Source of the DNA: Siphonodentalium dalli
Taxonomy: Eukaryota; Mollusca; Scaphopoda; Gadilida; Siphonodentaliidae
Reading direction: 5' to 3'
DNA length: 64,000 bases
Assembly (NCBI GenBank): GCA_032622095.1
Contig: CP136061.1
Span: forward strand, 96,097,345 to 96,161,344
Shown: positions 1-10,380 of the stretch, piece after piece
Layout: each line of letters begins with the position of its first letter
Position numbering within the stretch: the stretch's first letter is position 1
Made by a program: the position numbers and the translations under genes
The notes under the pieces: generated by a model
Databases searched by the model: none
Seen by the model: the letters and a program-made list of their open reading frames with translations, nothing else
Told to the model about the DNA's origin: nothing

Positions 1-1465
1 CAATCATCGTTAAGCTTCGAATCAAGATGGTAGAAAATTACCGGTTGAGTGTCAGAAATAATGCACGTCTCGAGGAATATAATCGCCACTGGCAATAGTT
101 GTCTGGCACTTGACGAAGCCTTCTCATCTCTTGGTGCGAAACATGGAAGCTGCAGTGTTTCCGGAGTGTTCCACGCACACAATTGATTCAGAAGTGGCTC
201 ATGTGATTTCATTTCCGGTGCATGTAACTATACTTACCACATGATTTGACACGCGTATCAAAGTGTCCAACCAGTGAATTGAATACAAGAAACCCATAGT
301 CAGGAATGGTAACGCCCTCAAGATCATACGATTAGATATATATGTAATTTATAATAAAAAAGTATAAATGTACCACCTCAGAATTCAGTTAAAACAGCTA
401 ATCCTTCAAATTATCACAAAAACTACGGCTTATTACTGCAGGTTTCTCATTCACCACACTAGAAAGCCTCTAAATGCGGACCAAAAATATACTAATCGGA
501 TTAAATACAAACCCGATACTTCGCAATACGACCTTTATTCTACATTCTAACTGAGAACTGCGTCATCAGCAAAGTTAGCTGTTATATTATGCATTGTGTT
601 CCCGCAATAAAATCTTCCAAGAGTGGCTCAGCCATTGTTCATACCTAAAAGCAATTAACGCGATCATAAAAGATACAAGCTGCAACAACGAGTCATCCGC
701 GAAGTTACTTGCGAAAACCCGAAATGTTTTGTCCTGCGAGATATCCCCATCGCTATAGCTCCATTGACACGGCCATATCAACCTTTCTATAATTTCCTAA
801 AATAACTCGCATCGCGTTAAATCCGAAATGTGATGTCCTGCCAGATACCCCATATATCCTCATTGGCACCAGATACCCCATATAACCTCATACCAGTAAA
901 CACCCATAGTATTGGGCGTAATAATACTTTCACGTTTTTGTCATGTTCCATGGATGAAAATGAGCTTACATATAGATGAAACACTTATATGCGGACACTA
1001 TTTACTCGAAATAGTTTTTTACATTTGATAAACTTCTCAACATTTTAGCAATGACGATCAAATATATTGGACGAAAGAACGGGATCAAGCCAATACAGTC
1101 AGCATATTTAAATATCACATGTTGTTTAGCAACGAAACGGCCGGGATGTTGGATTGCAATACGCGATAATCAGGTCATCATGGACCATTTATATAAAAAT
1201 CATTACCATTCAAGATGGAATGTTTGCATTCAGTAAAGACAAAAATAGTTTCGGTGATTACGTGACATACATCAACTACAGCTCACTGGCTCTGCTCACT
1301 CTGTTTAAGTATAGGTCCGGTTACTTCGTGACTTATATCACGTAATCATCGACATAAATTGATTACTCCACTGTAACTGATATTCACTTAGGCACGCATA
1401 GCGGAAGAAGAACAATGTTTCATCCTGTCATCAAACTGACTAATGCTTATCTGTGGGTTATATAT
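1..1465. other. unannotated AT-rich intergenic sequence
   Basis: I see no recognisable gene or transposon here. Open frames are 60-65 codons and of random AT-rich composition. The only local structure is a short near-duplication at about 840-895, where a stretch beginning AGATACCCCATATA is repeated after roughly 30 bases. Confidence 0.5.
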
Positions 1466-1830
1466 GAATGTTCCACTTAAAGACACGGTTGGCCTTGGCG
1501 GTGGGTATCCTGTGAACATATCTCCACCCGTCAAAAACCGCCACAAACAGAAAGAACATCAAAATGTAGATATACTTTGTCCGTATACAAATAAGAAATA
1601 TCGCATAAACAGTATGTTATGGTCATTTGTTTGACCATTGTTATGTAAACAAAGGCATAAAAAGTTACTTTTCTGGTGTTTGTTTATATTATGATGGTAA
1701 ACATAAAGAGCGTTCTTTGTTGTTGAATACCTGATATGGAACTAATAAAGAGCGTTTATGCCATTTGTGTGTGATTAGCCAGTAACATTGTGTTGTCTTC
1801 TGTAACACAATCAGGCTCTTGCTTGGGTAA
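1466..1830 (+). repeat. dispersed repeat family E, copy 1
   Basis: This roughly 365-bp stretch has a second, diverged copy in the same orientation at 55040-55455. Shared blocks in order are TTGGCGGTGGGTAT, CGTCAAAAACCGCCA followed by AAACAGAAAGAA, CATAAACAGTATGTTAT, TGTAAACAAAGGC, CCTGATATGGAA and AATAAAGAGCGTTTAT. No long open frame is conserved between the copies, so it reads as a non-autonomous interspersed repeat. The AAAGAGCGTT motif also occurs in the duplicated units at 44467-45283, which may be distant relatives. Element ends were not resolved. Confidence 0.7.
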
Positions 1831-2212
1831 AATATAGTAAATCTTTATGATAACATGCTGTTTACGCGATGGTCATGGTATATATGAACGGAACTGTATG
1901 CGTTTTAATGTTTTTCTGTTTACGGTGTTTGGAACAAATATGAATATTTTCGACAATTAAGGCCGCACGTGCCTTTAATGTCTTGAGAAATACAACGTCC
2001 ATTCAATTCAGCTTCCACTCTTAAAAGGAGCCGTACTCATTCTATCCGCATTTCTATGAGAACGGGAACTTTATATGGAAACAAGTCTCACAATGCTGGT
2101 GCGTGGCTGCACATTTACGAGACGATACGCTCACCAGAGATCAGAATGAGTGTTCAATTGAGGTGGGTGACCTGTGTAATGTCAGTCTTAATCATTAGCA
2201 TTACATATAACG

Positions 2213-2370
2213 TGCCAGTGCATTCTCTTATAGAGGGCCTTGCACATATAAAATAACTCGCTGGCTTTCAAGGTCAATGTCAACAATCTTAGGTCAATGT
2301 ATTCTCTTATATATGGGAGACACCCCCTGGGAGACTCGCATATACATGTATACGATAATGCATTCGCAAA
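2213..2370 (+). mobile_element. decayed relic of the two-palindrome core
   Basis: GTGCCAGTGCATTCTCTTAT at 2213 starts a heavily decayed palindrome. After a TTTCAAGGTCAATG spacer comes a second one, TCAATGTATTCTCTTATATA, whose return arm CTCGCATATACAT...ATAATGCATTC is recognisable but mutated. The spacer matches the relics at 39184 and 42853 rather than the young A and B copies, so this is an older subfamily. Confidence 0.65.
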
Positions 2371-2734
2371 TAGTCTTCGTCAAAATGCAATGAGACCCAG
2401 TCATGTAAGGGTTAATGGGAGGGCATAGCGGTTGCTAGGAGACAATCGTCTGTTCAAATACATTAATTTGATTTACATCCTGCGCTTATGTCGGTTTACA
2501 CACAGACACACAAACTTACAATGTTCTGTTTAAATGTACACATATTAATATAATGAAAGACATGCACTCAGTCTGTGAAAGTTATTGATCAATTTCCAAC
2601 ATCAGTTAATAAATCGTAAGTTCAGCACTTTATGATTTGTCAACAAAAACATTGCTTCAAACTAGCAGATATAACACAGAGTATACAATATCCAAAGTAG
2701 GATGAGTAAAGGTGGAATAGGAATATTTCGATGC
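2371..2734. other. unannotated AT-rich sequence
   Basis: Nothing recognisable. It contains an isolated AAGGGTTAATGG motif near 2407 resembling the TTAACCCTT terminus of the TTAA-type MITEs, but no partner end was found. Confidence 0.4.
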
Positions 2735-3008
2735 GGATTGATTGAGTGGGGTTTAATGGCACTTTCTGCAACTAAGGCCATATCACGACATTACCAGTTT
2801 TAGTGGTGGAGAAAATCCGCACACTTACGTCTAATCTAGCAGTGATTTCAATGGCTGATAAACTCGTCGACAATGTGCGGCAAAACACCGGCCATCGGCG
2901 AGTAACTGGCAACTCCACCAGTGGATTCTAACCTCCATCGCCCTCGCTGGAGGTCGAGACGGTTTGTAGTTGTACTCCTAACCGACTGAGCCACAGAGGA
3001 CCCCTTTC
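2735..3008 (-). mobile_element. tRNA-derived SINE
   Basis: Read on the minus strand, the head begins near 3008 and carries a match to the RNA polymerase III A box, TGGCTCAGTCGG (complement of 2982-2993). About 50 bases later comes a B-box-like GGTTAGAATCC (complement of 2923-2933), with one mismatch to GGTTCGAATCC. A non-tRNA body follows, and the element ends in AAACCCCACTCAATCAATC at 2736, the simple-repeat tail typical of SINEs mobilised by LINEs. SINEs encode no protein and rely on a partner LINE reverse transcriptase, plausibly one of the LINE families present as relics here. The internal promoter spacing and tail together make this call strong; the SINE family name is not assigned. Confidence 0.8.
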
Positions 3009-3318
3009 AAATGCAGAAAACAACCGCACCAGTCGCTGACTGGTAGACTATGTCGGCTAATAATTACTTGATTCACAGTGGATGTGGAAAGTTCAATTAA
3101 CGAGGATCTGAATTATGGTGAAGCTGTTTGAACTACCTGGGATTCTACAAACAATCCTCCCAGAAAATATATTTATCAGAAAATTTAAATGTTGTGGCCC
3201 AGGATATCCAGCGTTTCGATCATAAAACATCATCGACTTTATTGAGACACTAACCTTCCGAAGATTTAGGTACGCCACCACCAGCTTCGTAAAGCCCTAG
3301 CGATGACAATGAACACCC

Positions 3319-3785
3319 ATATGTGACCCGCCATATCAAATCCAGTCGGAAGTCGGGATTTGTTTACCCTGTGCCAATGCATTATCTTATATATGCGAGT
3401 CGACCATAGGTCGCCTCGCATATATAAGAGAATGCATTGGCTTAACAATTTTTTATCATGTTTTTTAAATAAATGTTTCTTACAATTTTTAGGACATAAA
3501 ATAAAAAAACATATCCATTACCCTGCAGGGAGCCCTACACATATATAGAAGCACATAGAAGAGTGTCGTCTGCTCATGTTTGTTTGGGGCTCTGTATGGG
3601 TGAAATTATAAAATTGTTAAAGAATACAAGAACAAATTATTAAAATTGTAAAAAATTGTTAGGCCAATGCATTCTCTTATATATGCGAGGCGACCTATGG
3701 TCGACTCGCATATATAAGAGAATGCATTGGCACAGGGTAAACAAATCCCGACTTCCGACTGGATTTGATATGGCGGGTCACATAT
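3319..3785 (-). mobile_element. family A two-palindrome MITE, copy A1
   Basis: The element is bounded by ATAT at 3319-3322 and 3782-3785. Its terminal inverted repeats start GTGACCCGCCATATC and run about 57 bp to CCCTGTG. They continue into the 67-bp palindromes at 3374-3440 and 3664-3730, so the full inverted arms exceed 120 bp. The central spacer is in the opposite orientation to that of A2, A3 and A4. The left palindrome has one arm change (ATTATC for ATTCTC). There is no coding capacity; short open frames across the palindromes are by-products. Transposition would need a transposase supplied elsewhere. The target signature (ATAT, or TA within it) is compatible with a Tc1/mariner-like source, which is an inference. 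Confidence 0.9.
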
Positions 3786-4145
3786 CATTATCATTTAGAT
3801 CTGTCATCCAGAACCGAGATAGTTGTGCGAACGGAATCAAATTCCAGATAAACTAAGGAGAGTACAATTCTATAACGGAAATACGGATAAGATCATTTGA
3901 CAGCCCGCCCTCTCGCTTGTTGCTGAACATATATAAACCACCGCATTGCGATGATATAAGCTAAGGTGCATGCTCATTAAAACGATCCTTTCCAAAACAA
4001 AGAACAATAATTCTAGAAGGTAATTTCGAAAAAATAAGAGTTAATGTGGAAGAATGAAGTCAGTTCATTTATTCACATCTAATATCAATGTATAGTCAAC
4101 AGCAATGTCATGAATCAAATCTTGGATGGATGGAAAGACAGGAAC

Positions 4146-4500
4146 GCCGCTTATTAATTTAGCGGGTGGATGTTGACATCTGCCAATTAGTCTGAAGAGC
4201 CGAAACTGATTGAAGAGTAGATTAATGTCTGGTTTATATATCGCTAATGACTGGTAGCAGTCATTAGTGCATCTCTTTGTCTGTACTGACCCATGGGTGA
4301 ACTGGAATTATTACCTAATACTTCCTTCCTTTGTGGTTAGACTTGCATAACTCATAGGTCGCGGCCTCTCAGAGTATGACCTTGGCAATTTGGTCGGGGT
4401 CACTATAGTTCGATTATATTCTGTCTCCCCCATAGGTAAGATGGATATGTTTAGTATGTACTATCACGTCCCTTGAATAAGAAGGGGTAGGGGTGATTAC
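4146..4500 (+). repeat. dispersed repeat family F, copy 1
   Basis: About 355 bp here match, with few differences, the reverse complement of 25371-25727. Shared blocks include CCAATTAGTCTGAAGAGCCG, TAGATTAATGT, GACCCATGGGTGA, ATAACTCATAGGTCGCGGCC, CTGTCTCCCCCATAGGTAAG and CTATCACGTCCCTTGAATAA. The two copies lie about 21 kb apart on opposite strands. No frame is conserved, and I do not recognise the family. This copy is immediately followed by a C repeat starting at 4537. Confidence 0.8.
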
Positions 4501-4536
4501 TCTACATTAATACTCGTCTGGATGTGCGTAGTATAG

Positions 4537-4830
4537 CAGCCTGTTCTCGTGAAAATAAGCATATACTATTTCAATGAGCGAAATACGCTAAGATTGGCGT
4601 TATTTAACCTCAATATACGTTTAATATGGACGTAAAACGCGTTTTTTATAACAGTCCGATATGACTATACCCATACCAAATACGCCCATATTGGCATTAT
4701 ATAATCTACCTTTTTTCATCAACACGACATACAAGTTTCGCGCTCTGTATACTATGTCTGTTGTCTACGCCATTCAACGGAGTAACGCGTATACGCTCAC
4801 TATGGGCTTATTTCAGAATCAAATCTGTCC
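4537..4830 (+). repeat. dispersed repeat family C, copy C1
   Basis: The left end, AGCCTGTTCTCGTGAAAATA, is shared exactly with C2 at 9723. Later blocks match C2 (AATATACG, TATGGAC, AAACGCG, AACAGT, CGCCCATATTGGCATTAT). A block near 4806 (GGGCTTATTTCAGAATCAAA) matches the right part of C4 and C5. C1 matters because it preserves the uninterrupted version of the site where A2 inserted in C2: CCCATATTGGCATTAT with no insertion. Confidence 0.7.
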
Positions 4831-4889
4831 AATATGAACCTATGTTAATATTTTATGTCCAATATGAACCTATGTTAATATTTTATGTC
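4828..4889 (+). repeat. 30-bp direct tandem duplication
   Basis: Two identical adjacent copies of a 30-bp unit starting TCCAATATGAACCTATG. Perfect identity points to a recent slippage event at the right edge of C1. Confidence 0.9.
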
Positions 4890-7247
4890 CAAGAATGTGT
4901 TGAGTACACGCACAGCTTAAAATAAGTTGTTGGCCCGGCATATTTGTACGTAATGGGTTTTTGATATCGCAAGTATTTGGAGGCAATGTGTAAATGTCTA
5001 TAATACACGCATGCCAATATATCAAACCATCCACTCATTCGATACGAATGACAGATCTGAATGCGCTCGTGACAAAACTAAGTCACTCCATGCGAAAGCG
5101 TTATATATTGATGCACACATATATATTATACACGCTTCTTGCAACCGATCCTCAACAGAGCCGCGACATATTTGTCGCCTCTCAAGCTATCGTAATGTCG
5201 ATTTCGTGGGACACTCGGTTGAATTAATGACATATTTTGGATCGTGACTGCAGTTTGTCTTCACGGATGGGAAACGGCCGGTGAATGTACCAGGAACCTT
5301 CTACAATCGATAAATCGGAACGTTGTGTTGTCGTTGGGAATAATCATGGTTTATTTTCCAAATATCTCATACAGAGAAAACAAACAGAGTTCCCAAGAAA
5401 CAAATAGTGAGCCGAGTTTTAAATGAGGATTGTCAATGAAAGGTAGCGATTTGTATGCCCGGTGGCGGCCGCTAGTGGTGATTTGTATGCCCGGGGGCGG
5501 GCGCTGTATTTATCTAAGATATGATTATTTGGCCTTTCTCTTCACTATCGAACAGACATACTCGGCAATTAGGGACACAACCCACAATAGTGGGGGGCAC
5601 GAACACCTGTTGAATCCCATGCCGTCGAATGGGAGAATAGTTAAACTGGACAACCATAGTCGAGCCTACGTTATGTTATATATTATGCGCACATAACTAC
5701 GTACATGTAATTTGGAACTGGGTAGTCGATATATTTACGCTGACAAACATTACTTCTCCATCTGATTTGAAGTCTTTCACACAGATGTGAGACAAAATGC
5801 TCCTTATTTGTACCATACCAGGAATATACCATCAAGGAAACACTTTATCGTACCTGTATTTTTCCTTTATTGTTCGTTTATTGTTTTTTCTAATTCCTTT
5901 GACTCAAATAAGTTTTACTGCGGCACATTAAGGTTGTATAAAAATATTTAACGTATTCATCGAAATAGTTGGGTCGAAACGGAACCGACTCGGGATATAC
6001 TAAAGACGATAATTTTTTGGGTCAATAATCCACAAAATAATGTCGATTTGTTCATAGCAGCCAATCCAGAATAAAGATCTCACACCCATATCGTATGTGC
6101 CAAAGGTTTCTTTACAACATATAAGACATAGTTTTCTCGAGGGCTCGAGCCTCGAGGGTATCTCAAACTAGAGGCTAATCTCGTATTGGCCTACACGTGC
6201 ATACTTTGAGGCATCAGAATCCAACAACAAAATGCCAAACTGATTCGCGTTGAGACTTCAGAAGAGGAAGCGCCGAAACATATATTCGCGTCCTTTGGAT
6301 GCGTTCCAATGCACGAAATATGCCTTGCAGTGCAATAGGGCTTTTAAACGAAATATCAACACTAGCCAGGTTCAGCCCCACGTACGTGTAACTTGTAACG
6401 TGTGTTACTATGGTATTGCTATGGATATACACTTGGGGAAAAAGTCATGGGCTTTCATGTACCAAAGATCCACATTTTGAAATATCGGCTCAGCTTGTAG
6501 CTGAGAGGGTTAATAATAACCCGATGGTAGAGACAAGCTGTCCACAATACGAGCGGCGATATGCTTAATTTTGTTTCAATCAAAACATAATCTTTCCGCG
6601 CAGACATTTTCATTGCTCATGATAAAAGTTTCTTACATTCGTACATAACCGACGAAAATATTCAGGTAAACAAAATTGTGCGAGAAATAAAAGAAGCAAT
6701 TTAGGTTCCATGAGGCAGACGACCTACACCATTTAAAGGGAGTCATTGTCAACAACCATTTTAGAAACAGTAACGGATGGGGTTGACCGTTGCTGAAGAA
6801 TTAAATACAAGTTCACGAAGCAAATATTCGCCGATTGACCTGAAGATTGAATTACTCATCTTTGCTACACATTTCGTGATGCTACATGATTAACACAAAA
6901 CTTATAAACGGTTTGACCATGTACAAAATAGACAGAGTGGTCACTCGAGTCATTTGACTTTCACTGGCAATGGCACCACATTTACAAGATACACGTATGT
7001 CTGAACCTGGCTATTACATATGATTTTCAGTAAAATTATTATGGAAGAAATAAATCAACACATTTATCATGTGCAGGGGTAATCTGGAAATGTTCAGTTC
7101 GTCTGGGGACAATGCAACTTGTGGTTAACCATTTCTATGCTAAATGGATTATCCGGCCTAATTATAAAATTATACATTTGAATGGTCTATTATTCATTTG
7201 GAGGTTTTTTTTGGGAAAACTAAGTATTATAAATAAATATAATAATG
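4890..7247. other. unannotated sequence
   Basis: No recognisable gene. The longest open frame is 88 codons and shows no domain. A locally GC-rich patch at 5450-5505 repeats GATTTGTATGCCCGG twice and contains GCGGCCGC and CCCGGGGGCGGGCGC, which stands out from its AT-rich surroundings. A near-palindrome of CTCGAG units lies at about 6136-6156. Confidence 0.4.
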
Positions 7248-7310
7248 TTCAGATAATACGTTCAACAAACGACAATTTATTATCGGAACATTTTTTTATG
7301 GGTAACCAAT
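7248..7310 (+). repeat. family D hairpin fragment (left 46-bp repeat)
   Basis: Positions 7248-7293 are identical to 8844-8889 (46 bp, starting TTCAGATAATACGTTC and ending GGAACATTT). The unit is itself a weak hairpin (TTCAGATAATA against TATTATCGGAA) and belongs to a family also seen at 27123 and 40131. Here it is followed by a run of extra T residues and then the LINE-derived segment. Confidence 0.75.
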
Positions 7311-7319
7311 AAGAGGTAA

Positions 7320-8843
7320 GTGTGTGTCTGACCAGGTAACACATCATGTAGGGTTAGTGAAAATCACACCTAGCATCCGGGGATGACAGTAAAAAGTCAA
7401 AATGAAATGCTGGCTGACGGCCCGAAGGCTTTTTGATAAGTCAAATTAGGATAAGCTGAAAGAAAAACGGCCAGAAACCAATTAGTCATATACATTTAAT
7501 CACAAAGTGAAGTTGGTACCAAATGTATGGATAACAAGTGAAAGAAGAGGGAATCTGCAAAGCATATGAAAATAGGGGGGTAAAAAAATAATAAGGGAAC
7601 AGTGACCCAATGTTGTGCAGATACCTGATTCCTCGTTCGCTTGTCATACTTTTAGGATGGAGAGCAGTGGCCCGGAGCGGTTTTACAAAATTTGGAAAAT
7701 AATTTTGAACGTACGCACCAAAATATCTCAATGAATGAAATCCAAAAGTCAAAATTTATATTTTATAAATGAGATCATCAAAGAAGAAAAAGAGAAAAAT
7801 GTCAATAAGATCTTCATCAGTTGCAAGTTGCTAACCCGTGTCATACTAAACGTAAGATAAGATAACTGTATTGCAATATAGACATCCAAATGTGGACAGG
7901 TTGCAGAAATACATGTACATAAAGACATTGAAACATGAAATAAGAGAACACAAAAATACACATATATACAAGATAGATACAACAATATGTTACAATATGA
8001 CACCCTTGGTAGCAGATCGAGTGATATTTTCGCGGGTTTGAAGCGTTATGTGTTCATGGCTGATAACATTGATCTTTGTTTAAAACATAAGTTAATCTTA
8101 CGGCATATTAACGAACAGACATTCGGGTCATTGTTACTCATAATAAATATAAATTTGTCAGTATCTTTCCATTGTAAAAATCCCGGCTTATATAATTCTA
8201 ACTGTGAGTAGAGATCATTTCTTATCAACTTATATGCGTTACATTCGGTGATAAAGTGAATCTCATTTTCTATAGACTTTCCTTCTTTGCAATATAAGCA
8301 TAGTCTATCTGCTTCGGATTTAACAGGATAGATATGTCTTAGTTTTTCAATAGCAAGGTTATGATTACTGATTCGCAAACGTGTAAACATGGTTCTTGCC
8401 TCATTGTTGATTGTATATTTGAGATAGGGTTCTATATAATATCCATGATTGACAAGCGCATAGGTCCTCAATTTATTACCACCATCTGCTCTGATTGCGG
8501 TGGGTGCCGTAAGCACTTTGGTGAATTCCGATCGGTATGCCTCTTTCAGTTGGCTACATAAGTTTATCGCCGCGGGCCGAATCTTCGCATCTTTTGGACA
8601 TTTCTTTCGTATTATGTCATCTAATTGTACGTTCCCTTTGATAAGTTTATTATCGGTGTACGCATCATTAAGTAACGTGTGATGCACGTGCCGTTGTAAT
8701 TTGACATTGAAAGCGAAGAATTTGGTAGTGGCATCTACTGTAATAGGATGAACACCAACTTTTCGACCTTTACTTGCAATAAATAACCAGATAATATACA
8801 AGTACATAAGGAGTCATATACATGTTTAAGTTTTAGGGAAATA
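7320..8843 (-). mobile_element. 5'-truncated non-LTR retrotransposon (LINE) relic
   Basis: This minus-strand segment contains the C-terminal coding end of a LINE polyprotein (next entry) followed, toward lower coordinates, by an AT-rich 3' region that includes GATGAAGATCTTATTGACAT-like sequence on the minus strand. It sits exactly between two 46-bp identical direct repeats (7248-7293 and 8844-8889). Just inside the left repeat is a T run, which would be the A tail read on the other strand. That arrangement is what a 5'-truncated LINE insertion with a target-site duplication would leave. The duplicated unit is itself a dispersed family D sequence, so two independent D copies remain possible. 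Confidence 0.65.
8046..8807 (-). pseudogene. LINE ORF2 C-terminal fragment with CCHC knuckle
   Basis: A 253-codon open frame encoding the region downstream of a LINE reverse transcriptase. Around residues 140-165 it reads FTRLRISNHNLAIEKLRHIY, the conserved block that precedes the terminal knuckle in many animal LINEs. The knuckle is C170-x2-C173-x10-H184-x4-C189 (CLYC...EIHFITEC), followed by NAYKLIRNDL, the usual small-residue/R segment. In complete elements this region helps bind the template RNA or target DNA. The catalytic reverse transcriptase (YxDD) and the endonuclease are absent, so the fragment cannot act by itself. The open frame is long for a relic, which suggests a fairly young insertion. 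The clade (CR1/Jockey-like against other) cannot be decided from the tail alone. Confidence 0.85.
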
Positions 8844-8938
8844 TTCAGATAATACGTTCAACAAACGACAATTTATTATCGGAACATTTCCTACGGGATA
8901 ACTACTCGTCAGTGAGTATTTAGTGTGGGAAGGGTTAA
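8844..8938 (+). repeat. family D terminal segment with TTAA end
   Basis: This contains the right 46-bp repeat and then runs, as in other D copies, through TACTCGTCAGTGAGTATTTA to an end at GGGTTAA (TTAA 8935-8938). The outer end reads TTAACCCTT on the minus strand, resembling the TTAA-target MITEs in the window. Confidence 0.65.
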
Positions 8939-9116
8939 ATGGAAAAAATCGCGAGCACCAACTCAAACGGGCCGGCATATGTTCCACACTTGGGAGTTAT
9001 TTCCGGACCTAAGTTATATAATTACCGCTGAGATTCAGCAGCGGAATGTATTGGCAACGGGCGCAGATCGAAAGCACTACACACAGCCCCTGGGGCGTGG
9101 AAGTTGATAATGCGGA

Positions 9117-9312
9117 TATACAGTAATGCCCTAAATAATCGACTTCTTAACCACAGCATAATTATGGGTAACTTTTCAGGATTTATTCGGAAATATGGCT
9201 TGTTAGAGCTTTCCGGTGAATGGCAACAAGCCATATTTCCGACTAAATCCTGAAAAGTTACCCATAATTATGCTGTGGTTAAGGAGTCTATTATTTACGG
9301 CATTACTGTATA
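9117..9312. mobile_element. 196-bp foldback element
   Basis: Two arms of about 85 bp are nearly perfect reverse complements. The left arm starts TATACAGTAATGCCCTAAAT and contains CTTAACCACAGCATAATTAT; the right arm ends in the complement CATTACTGTATA. They enclose a loop of about 20 bases (AGAGCTTTCCGGTGAATGGC). A few mismatches (CTTCTTAACC against GGTTAAGGAG) show mild divergence. No coding capacity is present, so this looks like a MITE or foldback of unknown superfamily with TA-rich ends. Confidence 0.85.
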
Positions 9313-9721
9313 ACAGAGATACATTTCAAACAAGCATATACATAACATGATCGATTATTATAGGAACTCTCATTATATACAACACTAACACCATCTCCAT
9401 TATGTCGCATCGGTTCTCTTAGAAGTTGGACCAACACAAACGTCTTGTGGTTTATTCTAGGCTCGGTGTTTATTGACAAATTCACCCAAAGAACCCACTC
9501 CAAATGTGCTACAACAGATGGTTTATTGTTGTACGCGCCGAGGAGAATGTGTAAAGTAGTTATGATTGGGTCGCTTTCAAACAGGCTATTCATAGTGGCA
9601 TTTTGTTGTAGCTGTGTAGTGTACTTGTTTACATGTGGACATCGATGCACACCTATATTACCCCACTTAGTTCAAATAGACTCCTGATTGAGTTTCAAGG
9701 CCGATGTTAATCCATAAAATG

Positions 9722-9869
9722 GTCAGCCTGTTCTCGTGAAAATAAGCACATAATGGGTTCATTGTAATGTGCGAAATAGGCTCAATATACGCTCTACATT
9801 GTATATGGACCTCAAACGCGGTTATTTAAAACAGTGCAATGTAGGACTATTTATATGCAAAATAAGCCC
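9722..9869 (+). repeat. family C repeat, copy C2 (left part)
   Basis: It starts AGCCTGTTCTCGTGAAAATA like C1 and continues in register to AATAAGCCC, where A2 interrupts it. The repeat resumes after A2 at 10333 with TAGCATTATTTAATATACATC and CGACACGAC. Confidence 0.75.
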
Positions 9870-10332
9870 ATATGTGTGACCCGCCATATCAAATCCAAGT
9901 CGGGATTTTTTTTACCCTGTGCCAATGCATTCTCTTATATATGCGAGTCGACCATAGGTCTCCTCGCATATATAAGAGAATGCATTGGCCTAACAATTTT
10001 TTACAATCTTAATAATTTTTTCTTGTATTCTTTAACAATTTTATAATTTCACCCATACAGAGCCCCAGACAAACATGAGCAGACGACACTCTTCTATGTG
10101 CTTCTATATATGTGTGGGGCTCCATGCAGGGTAATGAATGTTTTTTATTTTATGTCCTAAAAATTGTAAGAAACATTTATTTAAAAAAAATGAAAAAAAA
10201 ATTGTTAGGCCAATGCATTCTCTTATTTATGCGAGGCGACCTATGGTCGACTCGTATATATAAGAGAATGCATTGGCACAGGGTAAAAAAAATCCCGACT
10301 TACGAGTGGATTTGATATGGCGGGTCACATAT
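9870..10332 (+). mobile_element. family A two-palindrome MITE, copy A2
   Basis: Bounded by ATAT at 9870-9873 and 10329-10332, with 67-bp palindromes at 9922-9988 and 10210-10276. The left end has an extra GT (GTGTGACCC). The spacer carries a second small hairpin, GAGCCCCA...TGGGGCTC. The element splits a family C repeat whose uninterrupted relative at 4537 keeps the site with a single ATAT, directly supporting insertion with duplication of ATAT or of a TA within it. No open reading frame of consequence is present. Confidence 0.92.
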
Positions 10333-10380
10333 TAGCATTATTTAATATACATCATCGACACGACTTACCAGATCCACCCT
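10333..10380 (+). repeat. family C repeat, copy C2 (right part)
   Basis: This continues the C repeat after the A2 insertion. It aligns to C1 from TTGGCATTATATAATCTACC to CAACACGACAT. Confidence 0.65.

Noticed and set aside
3360-3548. Short open frames with peptides like CQCILLYMRVDHRSPRIYKR at many places (also 3656, 9834, 29760, 50123, 53709, 61510)
   Set aside because: They are translations of the 67-bp palindrome in different frames. They recur only because the DNA repeat recurs, and each is interrupted at the repeat border.
3319-3785. CRISPR array, because of regularly spaced palindromic repeats
   Set aside because: Only two palindromes per element in mirror orientation, no unique equal-length spacers, no cas genes, and a eukaryotic context.
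9303-9650. 115-codon minus-strand frame
   Set aside because: No recognisable domain, it starts against the foldback at 9117-9312, and a competing 80-codon frame is open on the other strand; likely chance.
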